Below are positions 37,497 to 46,716 of a DNA stretch of 64,000 nucleotides, piece by piece. Position numbers and translations under genes: made by a program. The DNA comes from Prochlorococcus sp. AG-686-J21 (GTDB taxonomy: Bacteria; Cyanobacteriota; Cyanobacteriia; PCC-6307; Cyanobiaceae). Location: positions 1-64,000 of the forward strand of contig QCVS01000002.1 in the NCBI GenBank assembly GCA_003210285.1, given 5' to 3'. The notes beneath the pieces were generated by a model. The model saw only the letters and a program-made list of their open reading frames with translations. It did not search any database and was not told the origin of the DNA. Numbering within the stretch: the stretch's first letter is position 1; the number at the start of each line of letters is the position of its first letter.

Positions 37497-38194
37497 AAGA
37501 ATCTAATATAATCTAAAGATTTTATCATCTTATTATCTTTTCCCCCAACAAAACCTCCTGGCATAGTTAATGAATTATTTTGAATAACTTTATTTTTTTT
37601 TACTCTTGTACTGGATATTGCTCCAGAAGTTAAAAGTACGTATTCTTCTAGAATACTTCCTGTAGGCACAATACTAGATATCCCGAAAAAGCAATTTTTA
37701 CCAATCACACAATTCGCACCTATAGTTGTACCTGCTGCAATCCAACAATTACTAAATATCTTTGAATTATGAGCGACATGTGATCTAAACCATAAGACTA
37801 TTCCATTACCTAATTCTACTGATGGTTCGATTATAGCTAATGGTAAGATGATATTCGCATTACCTATTTTTAAATCACTTGATATATAGGCTTTTTTGCT
37901 AATCCAATTAACATTAACTAACTTGGGGTTATTCATAACAAAACTTATAGTTTCCTCTCTATAGTTATTCATATTTGAATATCCAATACAAACCAAAACC
38001 TGTATTAATTCATTACTTTCAATTTCTTCAGGAAGATTTATTTTCTGATTTTTTAAATCAACTTCATGAAGGCCTAGAAAACTTCCAATTGAATGATTTT
38101 CATCTTTAATACTTAATAATGTAGTTTGAGCAAACGATCCCTTTCCTATAATAATCCACGGCTTTTTAAGATCAAGATTAAAATCTCCCATCAT
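37493..38194 (-). CDS. Left-handed beta-helix acyltransferase (PglD/NeuD-like)
   Basis: An N-terminal Rossmann-like part (WIIIGKGSFAQTTLLSI, about 13-29) is followed by hexapeptide repeats from about 120 (IGNANIILPLAIIEPSVELG, then IAAGTTIGANCVIGKNCFFG). A histidine in RSHVAHNSK is the likely base. In PglD/NeuD enzymes this fold moves an acyl group from CoA or ACP to a sugar amine. The adjacent carrier protein makes a carrier-bound donor plausible. 233 aa. Confidence 0.82.
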   Translation of the reverse strand: MMGDFNLDLKKPWIIIGKGSFAQTTLLSIKDENHSIGSFLGLHEVDLKNQKINLPEEIESNELIQVLVCIGYSNMNNYREETISFVMNNPKLVNVNWISKKAYISSDLKIGNANIILPLAIIEPSVELGNGIVLWFRSHVAHNSKIFSNCWIAAGTTIGANCVIGKNCFFGISSIVPTGSILEEYVLLTSGAISSTRVKKNKVIQNNSLTMPGGFVGGKDNKMIKSLDYIRFL

Positions 38195-38196
38195 AA

Positions 38197-39219
38197 CTAT
38201 AACTTACTAACAAAATCTATTATATGATCAAAAGCATCCAATTCAATTGATGTCATCCATATACCAAGTTCTCCATAATTATTACCATTGAATAACAGAT
38301 TAAGTTTTTTTTGATAAATAAATGGAAATGGGTAACAGGCGACCTCAGGATAAAGTGATTCATTTGTAAATATAGGCAGAGTAATATCATCGCATCTTTG
38401 CCAACTTAGATAATCTCGTGAAAAAGCGAATCCTATCTTATAAAAATCGCCTTTTTCATTAGCTCTATAAGAATAAAACATAAAAAATAAATTTCTAATT
38501 TTGATTACTCTAGGAGTACTTATTGCATATTCAATTTTATTTTTAAATTTAATAGTAAAATTTTCGTTTGTATTCCAATTTATACCATCTTTTGAAGAAG
38601 CATACTTAATAGAGTATTTATGTTTTAAAGAATATTTCGAATTTTTATCATTTAACCATTCTTGACAAGATAAGTACCAAGTATGGAAATTGCCATCAAA
38701 AAAACAAACGTCATTAACTGCGACAAAAATGGGGTCAAATTTGTTTCTTTCAAGAATTGGACCTTTATATAGTTTTTTAAAGATTTCATTTTTGAATTGT
38801 CTTTCAGATACACCAATTGCACAAGAAAAAGGGGTTTTCTTACTTAGATTCCAACCACAATAATATAATCTACTTTTATCATTAATTTCGAGAATACAAC
38901 ATGGACAGACTCCATTATCATCAAAGAACCCTAAATCTTGACTATAATCAAGGACCAATTTTAATGACCCATAGTCAACCTCAAAATTATCTATATTAAA
39001 ATCTAATTGATAAATTCTTTCAATTTTATTGATATCTCTACTAGCAAAATATATTTGAGTTTGTTGTTCTTTTGGAAATTTTTTTATAACAGGCAGACGG
39101 GTATGACTAAAAATAGCTGGATGATTTAAACCTGATGGATCAACAACTAATTTTGGATTTTCCCAACTAACATGTTCTTCAATTAATTTATTTAATTCCA
39201 TTAATAGTTTATTGTTCAA
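38197..39219 (-). CDS. Putative five-bladed beta-propeller protein (GH32/43-like)
   Basis: 340 aa without signal peptide. Repeated blade patterns such as FFDGNFHTWYLSCQEW, IKYASSKDGINWN, RNLFFMFYSYRA, IGFAFSRDYLSWQRCDD and KLNLLFNGN resemble glycoside hydrolase families 32/43/62. A catalytic acidic triad cannot be assigned with confidence. A cytoplasmic propeller between a WbqC gene (11-base overlap) and a carrier-protein operon (2-base gap) suggests a transferase or scaffold rather than a secreted hydrolase; that is inference. Confidence 0.65.
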   Translation of the reverse strand: MNNKLLMELNKLIEEHVSWENPKLVVDPSGLNHPAIFSHTRLPVIKKFPKEQQTQIYFASRDINKIERIYQLDFNIDNFEVDYGSLKLVLDYSQDLGFFDDNGVCPCCILEINDKSRLYYCGWNLSKKTPFSCAIGVSERQFKNEIFKKLYKGPILERNKFDPIFVAVNDVCFFDGNFHTWYLSCQEWLNDKNSKYSLKHKYSIKYASSKDGINWNTNENFTIKFKNKIEYAISTPRVIKIRNLFFMFYSYRANEKGDFYKIGFAFSRDYLSWQRCDDITLPIFTNESLYPEVACYPFPFIYQKKLNLLFNGNNYGELGIWMTSIELDAFDHIIDFVSKL

Positions 39220-39913
39220 TAGATTGTTGCATGTAGTTTAAGGACTTTTTCCCGCAATTAAATAATAAGTCAATTATGGAAACTTGATGAATGAAACCAT
39301 CCCATAATTGATCGTAAACCGGATAATTAGAATAATTAAACCATTCAACTTTAATTCCCATTTCATTAAAAATATCTTCATCTAAATAGTTCTTAGCTGA
39401 CATGCCAGAGACATATATTGACCCTCCTATATCAGAAGTGAGATTTGCCAAACGATTAGTTTTCCCATCTTTCAAAAGATAATCTTTAGATAAAGATATT
39501 TTTGTTTTAATACCTAGATAATTACAAATTATTTTAATTAAAGCTAAATTGATACTTGAAAGATGTGAATATTCATTTTGTAAATAAATAGGTCTTAAAA
39601 AAGAAGAAACTTCAGAAAAATAATTTGCTTTTTTATAATTAACTTCTATTGATTTCCAATGTTTCACTTGCCATTCTTTACCATTCACTTCAGTATCAAA
39701 TATTTTTTGGTTATATTTATTTTTAACTTTTACAGGAATTGTAAGCCAAATCAAACCTTGTGGGGTTTTAATTTTATTTCTATTTCGCCAGTCTCTTCTT
39801 GTATATTGCATATCATCAAAAATCACAAATTCGTCAACATTTTTAATAATGTCAAAATAGCCTTTCCATGGAATATAGTTTGATTGTATTATTGCAACTT
39901 TTTTATTATTCAT
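39209..39913 (-). CDS. WbqC family protein
   Basis: 234 aa. The family start KVAIIQSNYIPWKGYFDII, then FDDMQYTRRDWRNRNKIK and SGMSAKNYLDEDIF are all present. WbqC proteins occur in O-antigen and flagellin-glycan loci near aminotransferases and acyl-modifying enzymes; the reaction is not established to my knowledge. First gene of the carrier-protein operon, 53 bases after the flippase gene, overlapping the propeller gene by 11 bases. Confidence 0.85.
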   Translation of the reverse strand: MNNKKVAIIQSNYIPWKGYFDIIKNVDEFVIFDDMQYTRRDWRNRNKIKTPQGLIWLTIPVKVKNKYNQKIFDTEVNGKEWQVKHWKSIEVNYKKANYFSEVSSFLRPIYLQNEYSHLSSINLALIKIICNYLGIKTKISLSKDYLLKDGKTNRLANLTSDIGGSIYVSGMSAKNYLDEDIFNEMGIKVEWFNYSNYPVYDQLWDGFIHQVSIIDLLFNCGKKSLNYMQQSIEQ

Positions 39914-39966
39914 GTTTAATTTTTTTTATTAAATGATTAACAATTAATAATTTTTAGATTAAGCTT

Positions 39967-41757
39967 TTATTCAATTTGGTTGGGCAAACCATCAAATATT
40001 ACTTTACCATTTTCTAATTTAATCACTCTATCAAAATTTTTAATTGTCGAATAACGATGAGCTACTGAAATAATTGTATACCTTCTTGAAAGTTTATTAA
40101 TTTCCAGCATTAATTCTTTTTCAGTTTTATTATCTAGGGCACTTGTGGCTTCATCTAATATTAGGACATCTGAGCCTTTATACAAAGCTCTTGCTATAGC
40201 TATCCTTTGACATTGTCCACCACTAAGTTGAATCCCTCTTTCTCCAACATACGTGGAATATCCTTCTTCAGTTGAATCTATGAAGTCTGAAATCTTTGCA
40301 GAATTTGCAGCTTTTTTGACTTTTCTAAAATCGATATCTTTTTGTTTGATTCCAAATGCAATATTATCTGCAATTGAACCATCTATTAAATAAATATTTT
40401 GTGGAACATGAGAAATATTAAGCCTCCAACTGTTCAAGAAATCTTTTTCGGAGGAATTATAAATTCTTTTGCCATCAATTAATACGTACCCTTTATTTGG
40501 AGGTAGAATACCCATTAAAATATCAATAAAGGTGGTTTTACCACTTCCAGTAGATCCTATAATTCCAATATGCTGTCCTTTTTTAATTTGCAAATTAAAA
40601 TTCTTTAATATATGTGGTGTACGTTCACTATATGCAAAATCTACATTTTTGAATTCGATTGAATTCTTAAAATTATATTTTTTTAATTTGTAGTTTATTT
40701 TTGGGGTATCAAACTTCTCATCTAATATTTTTATAATTTGACCTGCTCCTGAAGACCATTGTTTCATTCCTACCCAAGATGCATATATTTGTTGCATTGA
40801 TGGAATAATTTTCTGTGCAGAAAGCGCAAAGGTCCCTACTAGTGGAATTACTCCTATTTTATTAGTCTCTGAAATAGAAATGAAGAATGCTAAAAAAGCA
40901 ATCAAAATCAAACTAAGAGACTCAATACAATATTTAGGAAAAACAGCATAAATTTGACTTTTAGCTGCTCCGTCTCTTATTGGCCAATCTATTTGTTTAT
41001 ATAGATTTAAATAATATGGCTGTCTCAAATTTAAAATAATATCTCTTATGCCAGAAAAGCTCTCTTGTAATACAGAAACCTGTCTTTGACTCTGGACTGC
41101 AATAACCTTACTTAATTTAGTTAATTTACTTTTAACAAATAATGAAAGTCTCAAATAGATCAACCCAAAAAGAAGAAATAAACTAATGGCAATTTTCCAA
41201 TCAATAAAAAACAAAAGAAAAATAATGCTAGTTCCAATAGTAAAAGCAGTTAGAATTTGCAAAAAAGCATAAAGAATTTCAACACAACATAAAATATAGT
41301 TCGTAAAACTCGTAATCAATTGACTACTATTGGATTTTAAGTGTTGTTCATAAGACTTATAAATGGATCTTTTAAAAACATCACAACTTAATTCATGCGA
41401 AATTTTAGCTATTAATCTAGTCCCGATAAAAATATTTAGTCCTCTTAATGTGGCAGAAAAAACTACAAATAAACAGAAGATAATTAAAACAAAGGTTAAT
41501 AATTTCTCATCAGAATTAATATTCAATTGATTCAAAAGTTTTGCTAAAAAAGAAAAACTATAAATTTTTCCAGGTTCTGCAATAACAGTTAGAAATGGTA
41601 ATAATGCGCTGACAGATAATAACTCTGCTATTCCTCCAAGAATCATCAAAAAAAGTAATATTAGACTTTGATATCTTCTTCTAGGTCCAATATTATTCCA
41701 AATTCCTTCAATGATATATGACAAGCTCTCATTATTTTGAAGTTCTACTTTTCTCAT
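39967..41757 (-). CDS. ABC flippase, fused permease and ATPase (PglK/MsbA-like)
   Basis: Half-transporter forming a homodimer in the inner membrane. About six membrane helices in residues 35-320. The nucleotide-binding domain follows: Walker A GSTGSGKTT, signature LSGGQ, Walker B LILDEATSALD and the H-loop in VAHR. 596 aa. No Wzx is found in the window, so this PglK-like protein is the best candidate for flipping the lipid-linked repeat unit made by the GT4/PGT fusion. Drug export is less likely given the setting. Confidence 0.85.
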   Translation of the reverse strand: MRKVELQNNESLSYIIEGIWNNIGPRRRYQSLILLFLMILGGIAELLSVSALLPFLTVIAEPGKIYSFSFLAKLLNQLNINSDEKLLTFVLIIFCLFVVFSATLRGLNIFIGTRLIAKISHELSCDVFKRSIYKSYEQHLKSNSSQLITSFTNYILCCVEILYAFLQILTAFTIGTSIIFLLFFIDWKIAISLFLLFGLIYLRLSLFVKSKLTKLSKVIAVQSQRQVSVLQESFSGIRDIILNLRQPYYLNLYKQIDWPIRDGAAKSQIYAVFPKYCIESLSLILIAFLAFFISISETNKIGVIPLVGTFALSAQKIIPSMQQIYASWVGMKQWSSGAGQIIKILDEKFDTPKINYKLKKYNFKNSIEFKNVDFAYSERTPHILKNFNLQIKKGQHIGIIGSTGSGKTTFIDILMGILPPNKGYVLIDGKRIYNSSEKDFLNSWRLNISHVPQNIYLIDGSIADNIAFGIKQKDIDFRKVKKAANSAKISDFIDSTEEGYSTYVGERGIQLSGGQCQRIAIARALYKGSDVLILDEATSALDNKTEKELMLEINKLSRRYTIISVAHRYSTIKNFDRVIKLENGKVIFDGLPNQIE

Positions 41758-41784
41758 CTTAAATAACTAAATTTCAAATATAAT

Positions 41785-42360
41785 CTATTGAGGAAGTTCA
41801 TCTTTTTTCTTATCTTTCAGAAACTTATTATTACTATCTTTTTTAGAAATAGTTATTTCATGATTTAATTCTAAAGGCCAATTAATTCCTAAATCAGGAT
41901 CGTCCCATAAAATACCTTGTTCAGATTTAGGATTATAGTAATCACTTGATTGGTAACATACATCAGCATATTCACTAATTACATAGAAACCATGAGCAAA
42001 TCCAGGTGGGATCCAAATTTGTTCATGAGATACATCATCTAAATATCTATAGAAAGACTTTCCAAAAGTTGGTGAGCTTATTCGAACGTCAACTGCTACA
42101 TCAAAAATCTTTCCATTTGAACATCTAACTAATTTCCCTTGCAGTGGGTTTAATTGATAATGCAATCCTCTTAAAACACCTCTAATACTTCTTGAATGAT
42201 TCTGTTGAATAAGAGGAGGTATTTTATATTCATTAAGATAAGATTCACGACAAGTCTCTACAAAGAATCCTCTTTGATCTTTATAAATAATTGGTTTAAA
42301 AACTATTATACCTAAATCTCTAAATTTTATGAATTCCATTAAATTAAGTCCTCCCACCAT
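41785..42360 (-). CDS. rfbC: dTDP-4-dehydrorhamnose 3,5-epimerase
   Basis: Epimerises dTDP-4-keto-6-deoxyglucose on the way to dTDP-L-rhamnose. RmlC cupin with DQRGFFVETCRES, QNHSRSIRGVLRGLHYQ (catalytic His), GKLVRCSNGKIFDVAVDVR and WIPPGFAHGF. 191 aa. The start overlaps the end of rfbB by 22 bases. Confidence 0.95.
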   Translation of the reverse strand: MVGGLNLMEFIKFRDLGIIVFKPIIYKDQRGFFVETCRESYLNEYKIPPLIQQNHSRSIRGVLRGLHYQLNPLQGKLVRCSNGKIFDVAVDVRISSPTFGKSFYRYLDDVSHEQIWIPPGFAHGFYVISEYADVCYQSSDYYNPKSEQGILWDDPDLGINWPLELNHEITISKKDSNNKFLKDKKKDELPQ

Positions 42361-43373
42361 TCTTTATTACTTAAGAACCATACTATAGTTTTTCTAATTC
42401 CATCTTGAAAATTAACTTTTGGTTCCCATTGTAATTCTCTTTTCAATTTCGACGAATTAATTGCATACCTTTTATCATGTCCAAGTCTATCTTCTACAAA
42501 TTTAATTAATTTTTTACTTGGAATTACAGGCAATTTAACATCATACTTTGGAGCAATTTCGTCTAATAAATCACATATAGTATTCACAATTTCAATATTT
42601 GTAATTTCATTATTACCCCCAATACAGTAGGTTTCGAGTGATTTTCCCTCTAGTAAAATCTTTCCAAGAGCGATGCAGTGATCTTGAACATATAACCAAT
42701 CTCTTATATTCATTCCATTACCGTAAACAGGTATATTTTTGCCAAGAATGATATTTAAAATAGTCAATGGAATTAATTTTTCTGGATAATGGTAAGGACC
42801 ATAATTATTTGAACAATTAGTTATCGTAATAGGCAAATCAAAAGTTTTCCCCCATGCTTTAACTAAATGATCACTCGCAGCTTTACTAGCAGAGTATGGT
42901 GAACTTGGATCATATCTTGTTTCTTCTGAAAATGGGTTTTCTTCTAAATCTAAACTTCCAAAAACCTCATCAGTACTAACATGCAGAAATCTCCAATTAT
43001 TTTTTGATATAGCTTTTCCATAGAGTTCTCTAAAGACTTCAACTAAGTTAAAAGTTCCAATAATATTTGTTTGAATAAATGAATCAGGTCCTCTAATTGA
43101 TCTATCAACGTGACTCTCTGCAGCAAAATGAATAACGTTATTTATTTTATTTTGAACAAACGCATTTAAAACAAGAGATTTGTCAGATACGTCACCTTTT
43201 AGAAAAGATATTTTTTTAGTATTTATTAGTTTTTGTATATTCTTTTTATTTCCTGCATAAGTCAAAGAATCCAATACTATTATTCTATCCATGGGATAAT
43301 TTTGTGCCCAATAATGAACAAAATTACTTCCAATAAATCCTGCTCCTCCAGTAACTAATAGATTTCTATTCAT
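42339..43373 (-). CDS. rfbB: dTDP-glucose 4,6-dehydratase
   Basis: Makes dTDP-4-keto-6-deoxyglucose, which is used for rhamnose and as the substrate of WecE. GGAGFIGSNFVHYW at residues 8-21, HFAAESHVDRSI, STDEVFG (the catalytic Asp-Glu) and YSASKAASDHL. 344 aa. It overlaps rfbC by 22 bases and is separated from rfbD by 23 bases. The gene order when transcribed is A, D, B, C. Confidence 0.96.
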   Translation of the reverse strand: MNRNLLVTGGAGFIGSNFVHYWAQNYPMDRIIVLDSLTYAGNKKNIQKLINTKKISFLKGDVSDKSLVLNAFVQNKINNVIHFAAESHVDRSIRGPDSFIQTNIIGTFNLVEVFRELYGKAISKNNWRFLHVSTDEVFGSLDLEENPFSEETRYDPSSPYSASKAASDHLVKAWGKTFDLPITITNCSNNYGPYHYPEKLIPLTILNIILGKNIPVYGNGMNIRDWLYVQDHCIALGKILLEGKSLETYCIGGNNEITNIEIVNTICDLLDEIAPKYDVKLPVIPSKKLIKFVEDRLGHDKRYAINSSKLKRELQWEPKVNFQDGIRKTIVWFLSNKEWWEDLI

Positions 43374-43396
43374 AATTCATAATTTATAAAATAAAA

Positions 43397-44341
43397 TCAA
43401 CTCAAAAGGAAAGGATCATTTATTATAAATTTTAAATCCTCTTGCCATAATGGCATATTAAGACCAAGATTTGAATAAGTACTTTCGCAATTTAAACATG
43501 AATTTAAGGGCCTTTTACAGGGAGTAGGGTATTTATCGGTTGAAATTGGAATTGTTTTTACACTTTTATTTATTAATCCTGAAATCATAGCTTGATATAT
43601 AATTTCTTCACCAAATTCGAACCAACTTACTTTCGGTTTCCCTTGAAAATGATATATTCCCCAAGGAAATCCTTCTGAATCTCCATATAGCGGGTGAGAA
43701 TTTTTTACGGCATGATCAGTAATGTCAAGCAAGCATTTTGCTATAGATTTTGCACTTGTAGGGCCCCCAATTTGATCATTAACTATTTTTATTTCTTGGT
43801 TTTTTTGAGAAACTTTTAATATTGTTTTTACAAAATTTTTCCCTTTATTGCTGAAAATCCAACTTACTCTAAGAATAAGTGCTTTAGTATTAAATTTTAA
43901 TACATTTGATTTAATTAATTCTTCTCCAAATAATTTACTTAATCCGTAAATCCCAAGAGGATTGAGATTATCAGATGGAAGCCACTCATCAGATTTAACG
44001 CCATCAAAAACATAATCCGTTGACAAGTGAAAAAGGGGTATTTTTTTTATCCCGCACACATAAGAAATATAGTGCATGGAATATCCATTCACCTGCATTG
44101 CTATTTTCTTTTCATCTTCAGCTTTATCTACTTGGGTATAAGCCATCGTATTTATAACGAGGCAAGGTTTGTATTGATCAGTAATACTATTAAATTTATC
44201 TTTTATATTAAAAGATAAATCCAATTCATTTCTAGATAAGAAAATAAATTCTTTAGTATTTTTTATTTTATGATCTAAATCTTGTAGGGCATTACTAACT
44301 TGTCCGCTACTTCCCAAAACCAGTACATTGTTGTTTTTCAA
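43397..44341 (-). CDS. rfbD: dTDP-4-dehydrorhamnose reductase
   Basis: Final step to dTDP-L-rhamnose. RmlD pattern: VLGSSGQVSNAL at residues 8-19, NTMAYTQVDKAED, LSTDYVFDG, GIYGLSKLFGEE with catalytic Tyr/Lys, and LRVSWIFSNKGKNFVKTIL. 314 aa; slightly long because of an insert around residues 205-225. Between rfbA (12 bases) and rfbB. Confidence 0.94.
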   Translation of the reverse strand: MKNNNVLVLGSSGQVSNALQDLDHKIKNTKEFIFLSRNELDLSFNIKDKFNSITDQYKPCLVINTMAYTQVDKAEDEKKIAMQVNGYSMHYISYVCGIKKIPLFHLSTDYVFDGVKSDEWLPSDNLNPLGIYGLSKLFGEELIKSNVLKFNTKALILRVSWIFSNKGKNFVKTILKVSQKNQEIKIVNDQIGGPTSAKSIAKCLLDITDHAVKNSHPLYGDSEGFPWGIYHFQGKPKVSWFEFGEEIIYQAMISGLINKSVKTIPISTDKYPTPCKRPLNSCLNCESTYSNLGLNMPLWQEDLKFIINDPFLLS

Positions 44342-44353
44342 AACTCTATATAT

Positions 44354-45265
44354 TTAGATCAAATTTAATAAATATTCACCATATCCGCTCTTCATTTGTA
44401 ATTTTGCAACTTTTAATAATTGATCATCATCAATCCAACCATTTCTCCAGGCTATCTCTTCAGGACAAGAAATCTTTACACCCTGCCTTTTTTCTAAAGT
44501 ACGTATAAAATTTCCCGCTTCAATAAGGGAATCAAAAGTACCAGTATCTAGCCACGCAATGCCTCTACCCATCAAGTTTACATATAGTTTTTTATCCTTA
44601 AGATATAAATTATTGATATCTGTTATTTCAAGTTCCCCTCTATGGGAGGGTTTAAGGCTCTTTGCATACCCTATAACATCAGAATCATAAAAATATAATC
44701 CTGTTATAGCGTAATTTGATTTAGGAATCTTTGGTTTTTCATCAATACTTACAACCCTTTTTGTCCCATTTGCATCTTCATGCCAAGTCACTACTCCATA
44801 TCTTTCTGGGTCAGAAACTCTATAAGCAAAAACTATTGCTCCTGATTTATTTTGATCAACCTTTTGTAAAAGAAAGGATAAATCATGTCCATAAAAAAGA
44901 TTATCTCCTAATATGAGCGCAATAGAACTATCACCTATAAACTTTTCACCAAGAATAAAAGCTTGCGCAATTCCCTCGGGTTTGTTTTGTACACAATATT
45001 TTAAAGATATTCCCAAATCAGCCCCATCTCCTAATAATTCTCTGAAAGTTGAAATATCTTCAGGTGTGCAAATTATTAAAATCTCTCTAATTCCTGCGAG
45101 CATAAGTGTAGACAAAGGATAATAAATTAATGGTTTATCATAAACAGGTAAAAGTTGTTTACAAACTGATTTTGTCAATGGATATAAACGAGTTCCAGTC
45201 CCTCCAGATAGTATTATGCCTTTTCTACTAGAATTTAATGAGTTAATTGTTTTAGAATTTTCCAA
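44354..45265 (-). CDS. rfbA: Glucose-1-phosphate thymidylyltransferase
   Basis: Makes dTDP-glucose from glucose-1-phosphate and dTTP. LSGGTGTRLYPLTKSVCKQL (about 19-38), YDKPLIYYPLS, LGDNLFYG, EKPKIPKSNYAITGLYFYD and WLDTGTFDSL are RmlA signatures. 303 aa with a roughly 12-residue N-terminal extension. Follows the sugar C-methyltransferase gene after 28 bases. Confidence 0.96.
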   Translation of the reverse strand: MENSKTINSLNSSRKGIILSGGTGTRLYPLTKSVCKQLLPVYDKPLIYYPLSTLMLAGIREILIICTPEDISTFRELLGDGADLGISLKYCVQNKPEGIAQAFILGEKFIGDSSIALILGDNLFYGHDLSFLLQKVDQNKSGAIVFAYRVSDPERYGVVTWHEDANGTKRVVSIDEKPKIPKSNYAITGLYFYDSDVIGYAKSLKPSHRGELEITDINNLYLKDKKLYVNLMGRGIAWLDTGTFDSLIEAGNFIRTLEKRQGVKISCPEEIAWRNGWIDDDQLLKVAKLQMKSGYGEYLLNLI

Positions 45266-45293
45266 ATTTTAATAGATATATTTACTTAAGTTT

Positions 45294-46499
45294 TTATATT
45301 ACATGAAGTTTTGGGAAGGGGACAATAAAAGTTGAATCAACATTACCCATATCACGAACTTTTGTAATAATTTCATCTTTATAATTCCAAGCAGTTAATA
45401 AAAAACAATCTGGAGGATTATCAAATGCAAAATTTTCATTTAAAATTTTTATCTTTGAGCCAGGAAGATATTTTCCCTGTTTAATATTTGTACTATCTAT
45501 ACAAGTCGCAATATTTTTATAGTCTAAACCAACAAAATTCAGCAAGGTATTTCCCTTAGCAGTAGCTCCGTAAGTATAAATTTTGTTATTTTTTTTATTT
45601 GAAATATTGATCATATTTTTTAAATCTTTTTTTAACTTAAAGGCATTATTTGAGAAATTACTAATCGAATACTCATTTAATCTTGATTTTTCGTACTCTA
45701 AATGAGTCTCCACAGAATTTGAGACCAAATTTTTTTCTTTAATATGCTCTGCAATGAAAACGATTGATCCTCCATGAACTAAAGATATTAAAATATCAAC
45801 TAACTTTAGTCCATTCATTTCTAGGGCTACGGAAATAGACTGTATGGAATAATAAAACATATGTTCATGGTATATCTGATCAAACTCATTATTTTCTATT
45901 GTATTGAGTGCATAAGCATTCTCAATTATTACAAACCCATCCTTAGATAAAACTTCCTTCGCTCCTTTTAATAAATCATGAGGAGAAGAGTTATGTGCAA
46001 AACAATGTCTTGCTATTATAGAATCATATTCACCATTAGACTTTTTCAAATTTTGAGCAAAGTCAAAGCTAAAGAAATCACAAATTGTTTTTATTCCTTT
46101 TGCATTTGCTAATTTAGCAATGTTTTCTGCTGGATCAACACCTATTGTTTCTTTAACAAATTTTCTTATATGTGATAAGTAGTTGCCAACATTGCTACCA
46201 ATCTCAAGAACTTTAGAATCCTTAGATATGTATTTTTTTGAAATTAAAAAATTAGTCAAATATTCGTAATGTTCATTCAGCGTTGTGGAGTTTGGTGTTA
46301 GGTAAAAATAGTGTTTATAAAGTTCATTACTTTCCAAACAATCTTTTAATTGAAGATTAGAACAAGATTTACAATATTGTAGTACAAGTGGAAAGGAAGC
46401 TATTTTTTGTTCTTGAAAATCAAGAAGAGAGTTTGCAGGAGGGCTATACCCAAGATCTAATACTTCTACTACTTCTCTTGAGCAAATTCGACAAACCAA
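45294..46499 (-). CDS. Sugar C-methyltransferase (TylC3/NovU-like)
   Basis: Three-part C-methyltransferase. A zinc-binding head carries Cys3, Cys6, Cys43 and Cys46 (CRICS and CKSC). The SAM domain has VLEIGSNVGNYLSHI (about 99-113) and IARHCFAHN. The C-terminal domain contains YGATAKGNTLLNF and KYLPGSKIKI. Related enzymes methylate C3 of TDP-4-keto-6-deoxy sugars, which RfbA/RfbB just downstream can supply. 401 aa. A consensus TATAAT 30 bases upstream suggests that the rfb run is transcribed from here. Confidence 0.87.
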   Translation of the reverse strand: MVCRICSREVVEVLDLGYSPPANSLLDFQEQKIASFPLVLQYCKSCSNLQLKDCLESNELYKHYFYLTPNSTTLNEHYEYLTNFLISKKYISKDSKVLEIGSNVGNYLSHIRKFVKETIGVDPAENIAKLANAKGIKTICDFFSFDFAQNLKKSNGEYDSIIARHCFAHNSSPHDLLKGAKEVLSKDGFVIIENAYALNTIENNEFDQIYHEHMFYYSIQSISVALEMNGLKLVDILISLVHGGSIVFIAEHIKEKNLVSNSVETHLEYEKSRLNEYSISNFSNNAFKLKKDLKNMINISNKKNNKIYTYGATAKGNTLLNFVGLDYKNIATCIDSTNIKQGKYLPGSKIKILNENFAFDNPPDCFLLTAWNYKDEIITKVRDMGNVDSTFIVPFPKLHVI

Positions 46500-46529
46500 G
46501 TTTTTAAATTAGATTTTTGAACAATCTAA

Positions 46530-46535
46530 ATTATA
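46530..46535 (-). promoter_or_regulatory. Candidate -10 box for the C-methyltransferase/rfb run
   Basis: Minus-strand TATAAT, 30 bases before the ATG of the methyltransferase gene and followed by a short leader. It lies in the 217-base divergent region between this gene and the phosphopantetheinyl transferase gene, which otherwise shows only AT-rich DNA. Confidence 0.35.
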
Positions 46536-46716
46536 CTTTAAAATATATATAATCCACATTATTACAATCTTTCTGGTTTTAAATGTAAAAAAAATTTTTG
46601 AAAAAGATAAGATTTTGAGATGAATTTTAATATAAAGATTACTATATTTCAATTTTTTAAAATTATCGATTTATTTTTTACATAAAATTATTATTAAAAT
46701 CCATGAAGTATTTTTT

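Noticed and set aside
39967-41757. Multidrug ABC exporter
   Set aside because: The MsbA-like architecture is compatible, but the gene is inside the glycan cluster that otherwise lacks a flippase.
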